A stretch of 7,726 bases of DNA, from contig QIIH01000429.1 of the NCBI GenBank assembly GCA_003229235.1, positions 1 through 7,726 of the forward strand. Reading direction: 5' to 3'. A program made the position numbers and the translations under genes. The notes below the pieces were generated by a model. It saw only the letters and a list, made by a program, of their open reading frames with translations. It had not been told where the DNA came from and ran no database searches. This document shows, in pieces, positions 1 to 7,190 of this stretch (the stretch's first letter is position 1; each line of letters begins with the position of its first letter). Source of the DNA: Flavobacteriales bacterium (GTDB lineage Bacteria; Bacteroidota; Bacteroidia; Flavobacteriales; Flavobacteriaceae).

Positions 1-1148
1 TTTTTGTAGCATTCGCTTTTTCATTCTTTGGATATTACGAACTTACTTTGCCTAGTTCTTGGAGTGCCAAAATGGACAAGAAAGCAACTTCAATAGGAGG
101 AGGAATGGGCATCTTTTTTATGGCGGTAACCCTGGCAATAGTTTCCTTTTCGTGCACTGGTCCAATCTTAGGCACTCTGCTAGGGAGCTCTTTGTCTACC
201 GATGGTGGTGCATGGCAACTCACCTACGGTATGGCAGGATTTGGTTTGGCTTTGGCCTTGCCTTTTGCCTTGTTTGCGATGTTCCCTAATTGGCTAAGTT
301 CGTTACCTAAAAGTGGAGGTTGGTTAAATACTGTTAAAGTGTTTTTAGGCTTTTTAGAACTTGGATTTGCACTTAAGTTTTTAAGTAACGCAGATTTGGT
401 GAACCAATGGGGACTACTTCTTCGCGAAGTATTTATTGCCATTTGGATCTTGGTTGGCATAGGATTGGCCGCTTATATGTTCGGATTTATTCGCTTCCCA
501 CACGATGGACCTAAAGGGAAGATTTCTAAAGGAAAAATTGTAATCGGAATTGCAAGTTTGGCATTTGTTGGATATTTGGCCCCAGGACTTTTAAACCCTC
601 CTAAATCTGATTTAAAATTTTTAAGTGGTTTTGTACCTCCTATGTTTTATAGTGTTTACGATCGCGACGTAAAGGACGTTCATGGCGATTATGTTTTTGA
701 CGACTTTAATCAAGGACTTGCAACAGCGAAGTTGTTAGATAAGCCTATTATGATAGACTTTACAGGCTGGGCCTGTGTAAACTGTCGCCGAATGGAAGAA
801 CAGGTCTGGATTGAGCCTAGAGTTAAGGAATTATTGCATGATCAGTTTGTTATTATTTCGTTGTATGTAGACGATCGTGTTGCCTTAGCAGAAGAGGAAC
901 AGTTTAAGTTTGTACGTAGCGCAGATAATATAAAAAGCATTAAAACAATAGGAGATAAGTGGGCTACTTTTCAGACAATTAATTTTGAAAATAATTCGCA
1001 GCCACATTATATACTCATTGATGCCGATCTCAATTTGCTCAATGTCCCCATTGGTTACACGCCAGATCCAGAAGCTTTTGCCGAATGGCTTCAAAGCGGT
1101 TTAGATTTTTACTCGAAACGAATTCCACCAGAAATTACTCCAAAATAA
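1..1148 (+). CDS. dsbD: Thiol:disulfide interchange protein DsbD family, C-terminal part (5' truncated by window)
   Basis: The reading frame is open from base 3, so the protein begins upstream; 381 residues are visible. By family knowledge DsbD passes electrons from cytoplasmic thioredoxin across the inner membrane to periplasmic thiol proteins. What is seen: the first half is the end of the transmembrane domain, with about five hydrophobic helices. The SFSCTGP motif (Cys codon 153-155) corresponds to the second redox cysteine of the membrane domain. From about base 645 a soluble thioredoxin-like domain follows, with TGWACVNCRRME (CxxC codons 774-776 and 783-785), the Bacteroidota-style DsbD active site. 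The TTG at 48 is an internal Leu in the conserved TLPSSW motif, not a start. The N-terminal domain and the first membrane cysteine lie outside the window. The stop is followed at once by a hairpin. The family call is firm; the exact substrate is unknown. Confidence 0.9.
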   Translation, partial: FVAFAFSFFGYYELTLPSSWSAKMDKKATSIGGGMGIFFMAVTLAIVSFSCTGPILGTLLGSSLSTDGGAWQLTYGMAGFGLALALPFALFAMFPNWLSSLPKSGGWLNTVKVFLGFLELGFALKFLSNADLVNQWGLLLREVFIAIWILVGIGLAAYMFGFIRFPHDGPKGKISKGKIVIGIASLAFVGYLAPGLLNPPKSDLKFLSGFVPPMFYSVYDRDVKDVHGDYVFDDFNQGLATAKLLDKPIMIDFTGWACVNCRRMEEQVWIEPRVKELLHDQFVIISLYVDDRVALAEEEQFKFVRSADNIKSIKTIGDKWATFQTINFENNSQPHYILIDADLNLLNVPIGYTPDPEAFAEWLQSGLDFYSKRIPPEITPK

Positions 1149-1174
1149 AAGCGCTCTACGATAGCAGAGCGCTT
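1149..1174. terminator. Hairpin directly after dsbD, terminator-like
   Basis: There is a perfect 9-bp inverted repeat: AAGCGCTCT (1149-1157), an 8-base loop, then AGAGCGCTT (1166-1174). It starts one base after the dsbD stop, the usual place for a 3'-end structure. On the + strand the following bases are AACAAACC, not a T run. On the - strand the stem is followed by TTTTATTTTG. It therefore fits an intrinsic terminator better for minus-strand reading, and may act on the dsbD mRNA mainly as a 3' stabilising stem. Confidence 0.6.
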
Positions 1175-1394
1175 AACAAACCTAACTTAGCAAACTGGGA
1201 CTGAAACAATCCCAGCATTACTTATTGATTTAACAAGCATTTATCCCCACAAATTTTTATTAAATGAAATTCAATAAGCAATAGGTTTCTAAACCTTTAG
1301 TAAAAGTAGGCAGCTACCTTTCTTTAAACTATACGTATTTACACGTATTTTTGTGATTCTTATTTTTACTGAGCTAACTGCATATGATTCTTAG
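1175..1394. other. Non-coding AT-rich intergenic stretch
   Basis: No coding frame with recognisable protein features is seen on either strand. Small structures are present: a 6-bp stem CTGGGA/TCCCAG at 1195-1215 with a 9-base loop, a near-palindrome AGGTTTCTAAACCT at 1283-1296, and a decamer repeat listed separately. None has a T run that would make it a convincing terminator, and no tRNA-like or riboswitch-like fold was recognised by eye. Confidence 0.5.
1331..1350. repeat. Two tandem decamers (A[T/C]ACGTATTT)2
   Basis: ATACGTATTT (1331-1340) is followed immediately by ACACGTATTT (1341-1350), differing at one base. The period is 10 bases, close to one helical turn, so both copies face the same side of DNA. 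Chance in AT-rich sequence is possible. No other copy was noticed in the window. Confidence 0.4.
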
Positions 1395-1424
1395 TTTGAG
1401 AACAATATTTCAATCATATTTTTG
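1395..1424 (+). promoter_or_regulatory. Bacteroidota-type promoter candidate (TTTG / TAnnTTTG)
   Basis: TTTG at 1395-1398 is separated by 18 bases from TATTTTTG at 1417-1424. This matches the known Bacteroidota -33/-7 consensus exactly, with acceptable spacing. The expected start of transcription is near 1430. The next gene-like sequence is the decayed symporter/amylase frame at 1509, so this was probably the promoter of the lost symporter gene. Such short AT-rich motifs also occur by chance. Confidence 0.5.
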
Positions 1425-1437
1425 TTTAAATTAGTAC

Positions 1438-1470
1438 TTTGCCCAAGCCAAATCTTGGGCAAGTTTTTTT
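1438..1470 (+). terminator. Rho-independent terminator
   Basis: The stem is GCCCAAG (1441-1447) with CTTGGGC (1454-1460) around a 6-base loop. It is extended outward by two T-A pairs and a T-G wobble (1438-1440 with 1461-1463), then followed by seven T residues (1464-1470). This is the clearest intrinsic terminator in the window. It lies about 290 bases after the dsbD stop, but only about 10-15 bases after the start point expected for the promoter at 1395-1424. Confidence 0.75.
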
Positions 1471-1508
1471 AATTGTTATACAAACTAAACTAGCTAAACC
1501 ACCCAACT

Positions 1509-2271
1509 ATGATAGCAATACTCTCCTTTATTGGCTTTACTTTATTAGTAGCAGTCGTTGCATATTATGCTACACGAAAAACCAACGATCTCAATTATAA
1601 TCGAACTGAATATACTGCTGTTATGAGAGGTTTTGAAGGAGGCGATATAAAGGGAATCACTCAAAAAATTAACGAGGGCTACTTTAACGACCTTGGGATT
1701 AATGCCATATAGATGACTCCTTTGGTAGAGCAGATTCATGATGGTACCGACGAAGGAACTGGCTATACGTACAGATTTCACGGATATTGAGCCAAAGACT
1801 GGACGGCATTAGACCCTAACTTTGACAGTTTTAACGATCTTGAACGTTTGGTTAAGACAGTATGTTAATGGGATTAGAATCTTGCTAGATGCTGTAATTA
1901 ATCATACAGGACTAGCAACTGCTCAAGACACGGCTTGGCCTGAGGAGTGGGTGCGAACCGAGCCAGCTTGCACTTATCAATCTGATGAAAGTACGATAGC
2001 GTGCACGTTAGTTAAGAATCTTCCAGACATAAAAACCGAAAGTAATGAGGATGTAGCAATTCCACCTCAATTAGTTGAGAAGTGGAAAGCAGAAGGCAGA
2101 TACGACTAAGAAGTCGCAGAGCTTGATGCATTTTTCAAAAAAACTGGACATCCAAGATCCCCGCGTTTTTATATTATGAAATGGCTGTCCGATTTTGTTT
2201 CCGACTACGGAATTGATGGCTTTAGGGCAGATTCTTAAGCGAAAGATCCTAGAGTTTATATGCTAAATTGA
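1509..2271 (+). pseudogene. Decayed fusion: SSS symporter N-terminus joined to a truncated MalS-like alpha-amylase (GH13)
   Basis: From ATG 1509 the first ~25 codons (LSFIGFTLLVAVVAYY, ATRKT) resemble the N-terminus of solute:sodium symporters such as E. coli YidK. From about NDLNYNRTE (1584 on) the sequence is amylase of the periplasmic MalS type: RGFEGGDIKGITQK, EGYFNDLGINAI, GYTYRFHGY, DWTALDPNF. After a frameshift between about 1863 and 1866 it continues with NGIRILLDAVINHTG (GH13 region I, Asp codon 1888), LVKNLPDIKTES, and DYGIDGFRADS with the nucleophile Asp codon at 2230-2232. In-frame stops are TAG 1710 and TGA 1788, both where homologues carry Trp, then TAA 2107 and TAA 2236. The homology fades after 2240, so the amylase lacks its own N-terminus and about its C-terminal half. 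An active family member would hydrolyse maltodextrins in the periplasm; this copy cannot. Family resemblances are from memory of sequence motifs. Confidence 0.88.
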
Positions 2272-2361
2272 CATAACTAAGACCAATTTAGGTATCAAAA
2301 CACTAATTATTCTTCATTAAAAGTGTCTAAATTCAAGTTTTCGTAGCAATTTTAGTAAATT

Positions 2362-2375
2362 TTCTCGAACGAGAA
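2362..2375. promoter_or_regulatory. Palindrome upstream of pfkA, candidate operator
   Basis: TTCTCG-AA-CGAGAA is symmetric except for the two central bases. It lies 58 bases before the pfkA ATG and just upstream of the promoter-like motifs. The two-base spacer makes it a poor RNA hairpin in full, which favours a dimeric DNA-binding protein site over a terminator. No regulator is identified, and a single copy was seen. Confidence 0.35.
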
Positions 2376-2383
2376 CGTCTTAG

Positions 2384-2427
2384 TTTGTTAAGGCTCTTGT
2401 GGTATTTATTTTATTAGCATAGTTTTA
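2384..2427 (+). promoter_or_regulatory. Probable promoter region of the pfkA-gap-kinase operon
   Basis: Two imperfect -33/-7 pairs overlap here. One is TTTG 2384-2387 with TATTTTAT 2407-2414 (19-base spacing). The other is TTG 2397-2399 with TAGTTTTA 2420-2427 (20-base spacing). The first gives a leader of about 14 bases, the second an almost leaderless message. Neither matches TAnnTTTG fully. Some promoter must lie between the pseudogene and pfkA, or transcription must enter from upstream. Confidence 0.3.
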
Positions 2428-2433
2428 CATTAA

Positions 2434-4426
<1,993 letters not shown>

Positions 4427-4432
4427 AAATAT

Positions 4433-5287
4433 ATGATACTAATTGCAGACGGAGGCTCCACGAAATGTGACTGGGTCTTATTAGACGAAGCGTGTAATGT
4501 AGTTTTTAAAACCAGAACTTTGGGACTTAATCCTATGGTGGTTTTACCTAAAGACCTTGACGCACGATTAAGAGAGAATAAGGAGTTGTCTGCGGTTTTT
4601 GAAAAAGTATCGAAATTAGATTTTTATGGAGCCGGCTGTGGGACAACCACTCCAAGTAACATTTTAAAAGAGATTCTTGAGAATATGTTTCCTGCGGCTA
4701 CGGTAACTGTAAACGAAGACGTAGATGCAGCTGTTTATGCCGCCACTACAGAGCCGGGGATAGTGTGTATACTTGGCACAGGGTCTAACAGTTGCTATTA
4801 CGATGGCCAAGAAATTCATATGGCAGTAGATTCATTGGGATATATTCTAATGGATGAGGCTAGCGGCAATTATTTTGGGAAACGCCTAATACGCGATTAC
4901 TTTTATAAAAATATGCCAATTAAGTTATCTAAAGAATTTGAATCTCGATTTGACTTAAACACTGATGTGATAAAGCACAATGTGTATAAAATGCCTAACC
5001 CAAACATGTATTTGGCACACTTTGCCGAGTTTATTTTTACAAGTGAAGAGGTAAATGGCTACTTCTATAAGTTGATTAGTGAAGGGATGAATAAGTTTAT
5101 TGAACACAAAATTTTGTGCTACAAAGAAGCCCAACATGTCCCGATTCATTTTATTGGTTCGATTGCGCACTTTAGCGAAGATATTATTCGTGATTGTATG
5201 GAACCGTATCATTTGACACTTGGAAGTATTATCCGCAGACCAATCGACGGCTTAATTGAATACTATAAGCAACTATACGTGAAATAG
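4433..5287 (+). CDS. BadF/BadG/BcrA/BcrD-type ATPase, N-acetylglucosamine kinase-like
   Basis: A member of the actin/hexokinase (ASKHA) fold family. Seen: ADGGSTKCDWVL at residues 5-16 (phosphate-1 loop), GAGCGT 66-71, NEDVDAA 94-100 (candidate sugar-binding/catalytic acid region), CILGTGSNS 112-120 (phosphate-2), LMDEASGNYFGK 139-150 where homologues usually have a GDEGSG-like sequence, and FIGSIA 240-245 (adenosine motif). At 284 residues it is on the short side but complete, with no iron-sulfur cysteines like those of the benzoyl-CoA reductase activators. The most likely role is ATP-dependent phosphorylation of GlcNAc or a related amino sugar in the cytoplasm. This is inferred from the family and from its place directly behind pfkA and gap (6-base gap). 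The substrate cannot be proved from sequence alone. Confidence 0.8.
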   Translation: MILIADGGSTKCDWVLLDEACNVVFKTRTLGLNPMVVLPKDLDARLRENKELSAVFEKVSKLDFYGAGCGTTTPSNILKEILENMFPAATVTVNEDVDAAVYAATTEPGIVCILGTGSNSCYYDGQEIHMAVDSLGYILMDEASGNYFGKRLIRDYFYKNMPIKLSKEFESRFDLNTDVIKHNVYKMPNPNMYLAHFAEFIFTSEEVNGYFYKLISEGMNKFIEHKILCYKEAQHVPIHFIGSIAHFSEDIIRDCMEPYHLTLGSIIRRPIDGLIEYYKQLYVK

Positions 5288-5307
5288 GAATTCTCTTACA
5301 AGAATTT
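5288..5307 (+). terminator. Weak hairpin at the end of the glycolytic operon
   Basis: GAATTCT (5288-5294) pairs with AGAATTT (5301-5307, one G-T pair) around a six-base loop, immediately after the kinase stop. The stem is AT-rich and there is no T run directly behind it; T-rich sequence begins only near 5352. It marks the likely 3' end, but termination here is uncertain. Confidence 0.35.
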
Positions 5308-5364
5308 ACGGCAATTAATTAAATCTGTTACGATAAAACCGTAATGACTAATTTTTCTTTTTTC

Positions 5365-5395
5365 TTTTGATTACCTTTATTTTTTTTAATCAAAA
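5365..5395 (+). promoter_or_regulatory. AT-rich inverted repeat with a -7-like element before the signalling operon
   Basis: TTTTGATTA (5365-5373) is perfectly repeated in inverse as TAATCAAAA (5387-5395), with a 13-base T-rich spacer, ending 10 bases before the ATG at 5406. TACCTTTA at 5372-5379 differs from TAnnTTTG at one base and overlaps the left arm; no good TTTG element was found about 20 bases upstream. Depending on where transcription starts, this is an operator-like DNA palindrome or a leader hairpin. Confidence 0.35.
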
Positions 5396-5405
5396 TTCAA
5401 ACAAA

Positions 5406-5747
5406 ATGAGTACTCCTCAAAACACTATTTCATTACTAGATGCAGAAACAAGGACAGCAGAATGGCGAATACAAAACCCTGGAAAAGTAAAGGCATTTTT
5501 AATTCCTATCGAATCATTAACGGGGGTGTTAGCGCAGAAACCAGATAAGGTTAGAGCGTATTTAGGAATTAAAACTAATTTTGATGGAAGCCAAGAGGAA
5601 CAACTAATTTTTGTTGGAGCAGATAAAAAGGGCTCTATTTATGTAGATCAATTACCACCTGTACAAGGAGATAATGGTAATCACATTTTTGATTTAACAA
5701 CACCTTGCCCGAGTGATTGTGATCCAAATAGTTCTTTGAATAGTTAG
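5406..5747 (+). CDS. Small unknown protein with C-terminal CPSDCDPN motif
   Basis: This is a 113-residue protein of unknown function. The start ATG 5406 is chosen because it follows CAAACAAA, typical of Bacteroidota starts. The TTG 39 bases further upstream would add a low-complexity stretch inside the inverted repeat. The protein has no signal peptide and no membrane helix, so it is probably cytoplasmic. It looks like one compact alpha/beta domain: FLIPIESLTGVL at about 31-42, VRAYLGIKTN 49-58 and QLIFVGADKKG 66-76 suggest alternating strands. It ends in a short tail, HIFDLTTPCPSDCDPNSSL (93-111), with Cys101 and Cys105 in a CxxxC arrangement. I recall similar unnamed proteins in Bacteroidota but know no function. 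Its stop shares one base with the GTG start of the membrane protein, so it is translationally coupled to a signalling operon. A partner or ligand-sensing role is inference only. Confidence 0.8.
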   Translation: MSTPQNTISLLDAETRTAEWRIQNPGKVKAFLIPIESLTGVLAQKPDKVRAYLGIKTNFDGSQEEQLIFVGADKKGSIYVDQLPPVQGDNGNHIFDLTTPCPSDCDPNSSLNS

Positions 5748-6409
5748 TGGATGAGTTTTTAAATTCGTTAGGAGATTTTAGTATTTACCTTTCGGTCTTT
5801 ACAGGATTGTTATATCTGATTGGTTTTAGAAAGAATTCAAAGTCTTACAGAATTTTCGCCTTATACTTAATATTAATTGCTCTTATTCAAGTTGGTGCAT
5901 ATTATGTTGGTCGAGGTCATTTACATAAATCTAACTTATATTACTCACATTTCTATTATTTAGGGCAATTTGTGCTACTTACTATATTTTACGCTTCACT
6001 TTTAAAACGTAAGTGGCTGTATTCTTTAGTGGTGCTAATGCTGTTTTATGCGGCTTATGGTTTAATAAAAGATCCAGAGTCGTTTTATCGATACAACACA
6101 CTCGGAATGACAATTGCCCACGCCATTCTTGTGCTTTACTCGGTGTTGTATTTGTATAAGTCTATTACCGATAAAGGAGAATTCGTTATTGTAAGTAGTG
6201 GTATCTTTTTTTATTTATTGTCAAGTACTTTAATATTCGCTACTCATAATGCCGTATCGAATTTGGATTTGACGAAAGAAACAAAAAATATATTGGCAGA
6301 TTTAAACGTAATTCTTTATATGTTATTTTTAATTCTAATCCTGATAGAATGGTTTAGAAATTATAATTCTTTTAAAGGTGTTTATAAGAATGGCTCTAAT
6401 GAAGGATAG
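5747..6409 (+). CDS. Seven-helix integral membrane protein upstream of a histidine kinase
   Basis: 220 residues, dominated by hydrophobic segments at about 11-27, 36-54, 65-84, 90-106, 117-137, 145-166 and 182-202: seven likely transmembrane helices with short loops and a polar C-terminal tail. The start is taken as GTG 5747 (MDEFLNSLGDF), which overlaps the preceding TAG stop by one base. The nearby ATG 5751 is in another frame and stops after three codons. No enzyme motif is seen. The patterns HFYYLGQFVLL and SSGIFFYLLSSTLIF resemble seven-helix proteins that often precede histidine kinases in Bacteroidota (from memory, unnamed family). The kinase start lies inside its last codons. The likely role is the sensor or membrane partner of the kinase. 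This is an inference from context, and a transporter-like role cannot be excluded. Confidence 0.85.
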   Translation: MDEFLNSLGDFSIYLSVFTGLLYLIGFRKNSKSYRIFALYLILIALIQVGAYYVGRGHLHKSNLYYSHFYYLGQFVLLTIFYASLLKRKWLYSLVVLMLFYAAYGLIKDPESFYRYNTLGMTIAHAILVLYSVLYLYKSITDKGEFVIVSSGIFFYLLSSTLIFATHNAVSNLDLTKETKNILADLNVILYMLFLILILIEWFRNYNSFKGVYKNGSNEG

Positions 6410-7166
6410 TGATCTTATTAATTTAGTATTAATCGCAGTAAGCTTATTATTGGCGATGGCTTTGGGCTTGGTGGCCTTCTTTTATTTTTCAAGACGCAAG
6501 GTGGTAAACGCACAGTTAGAAAATGCGCAGATGGAAATTGAGCATCAAAAAGAGATACTTCAGGCTACAATTTTAACGCAAGAGGAAGAACGTAAGCGTA
6601 TAGCACAAGATTTGCACGACGCTATTAGTAGTAAACTAAATATAGTGAGTTTAAATACCAATGTACTTTTAGATGGGGGAATAACCTCAGAAGAGTCTCA
6701 AGGATTATTAGAGACGATATTATCGATTAGTGATACAACATTAGAAAACTCTCGACGCATAGCACACGATTTACTACCGCCAGTTTTAGAAAAATTTGGC
6801 CTTTGGGCAGCTTTAGAAGAGCTTACTAACGATTTTAATCGAGCTTCGAATGGCTTAATAAATCTGGAAGGTTCTTACGATAAGTGTTTAGAACCAAAAG
6901 ACGAGTTACATGTTTTTAGAATTGTACAAGAATTAGTAAACAATTCTATTAGGCATGGCAAAGCGAAAAAGATTGAATTGAAAATTGAAAAGAACCCTTT
7001 TGTATTAGACTATTGTGACGATGGCTCTGGAATTGATTTGATCGATAAAAATATGAGAGCTGGGCTTGGTATGAAGAATATTCAAAGCCGTTGTGATATT
7101 ATTAATGCAACAAGCCTACTAGAATCCTGCCCTGGTAAAGGGATTAAATTTAGCATTCAAACTTAA
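6399..7166 (+). CDS. NarL-family sensor histidine kinase, minimal membrane-anchored form
   Basis: 255 residues from ATG 6399; ATG 6390 in the same frame would add three. Either start overlaps the end of the membrane protein gene (11 or 20 bases), implying coupled translation. One transmembrane helix (residues 8-30) is followed by a coiled-coil-like linker (35-65). The dimerisation/phosphoacceptor domain (HisKA_3) follows with EEERKRIAQDLHD, in which His73 is the phosphorylated residue. The HATPase_c domain shows QELVNNSIRHGKAKKI (177-192, N box), DDGSGI (207-212, G1) and GLGMKNIQSR (222-231, G2). All catalytic boxes are intact. There is essentially no periplasmic or PAS/GAF sensor domain, so the input must come from the membrane, the linker or partner proteins. 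The cognate regulator starts 24 bases downstream. The signal is unknown. Confidence 0.93.
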   Translation: MKDSDLINLVLIAVSLLLAMALGLVAFFYFSRRKVVNAQLENAQMEIEHQKEILQATILTQEEERKRIAQDLHDAISSKLNIVSLNTNVLLDGGITSEESQGLLETILSISDTTLENSRRIAHDLLPPVLEKFGLWAALEELTNDFNRASNGLINLEGSYDKCLEPKDELHVFRIVQELVNNSIRHGKAKKIELKIEKNPFVLDYCDDGSGIDLIDKNMRAGLGMKNIQSRCDIINATSLLESCPGKGIKFSIQT

Positions 7167-7190
7167 TAAATTGCGAGAAACTCATTCTCT

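Noticed and set aside
885..1094. Minus-strand open frames opposite dsbD, gap and the sugar kinase
   Set aside because: They are short, lie opposite strongly conserved coding sequence, lack family motifs, and have codon use consistent with antisense shadows.
1195..1215. GGGACTGAAAC within a small dyad, similar in look to the end of some CRISPR repeats
   Set aside because: Only one copy is present in the window, with no spacing pattern and no cas gene; the dyad has only six base pairs.
1241..1254. TTATCCCCACA, resembling a DnaA box
   Set aside because: It carries two extra C residues compared with TTATCCACA, stands alone, and no replication genes are nearby.
1710..1790. TAG and TGA at Trp positions read as stop-codon recoding
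   Set aside because: The same gene also has TAA stops, a frameshift and truncation, and all neighbouring genes use TGG for Trp normally. Decay explains all of it.
1822..2109. Apparent 95-codon gene in the second frame of the amylase remnant
   Set aside because: Its first ~15 codons are out-of-frame sequence over the amylase segment SFNDLERLVK, and the rest continues the same amylase. It is one piece of the pseudogene, not a gene.
5367..5405. Upstream TTG start adding 13 residues to the small unknown protein
   Set aside because: The extension falls inside the AT-rich inverted repeat and has low-complexity sequence, whereas ATG 5406 has a typical A-rich leader.
6378..6398. GTG start adding seven residues to the histidine kinase
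   Set aside because: ATG codons at 6390 and 6399 in the same frame give the usual short N-terminus before the anchor helix. 6399 is preferred and 6390 remains possible.
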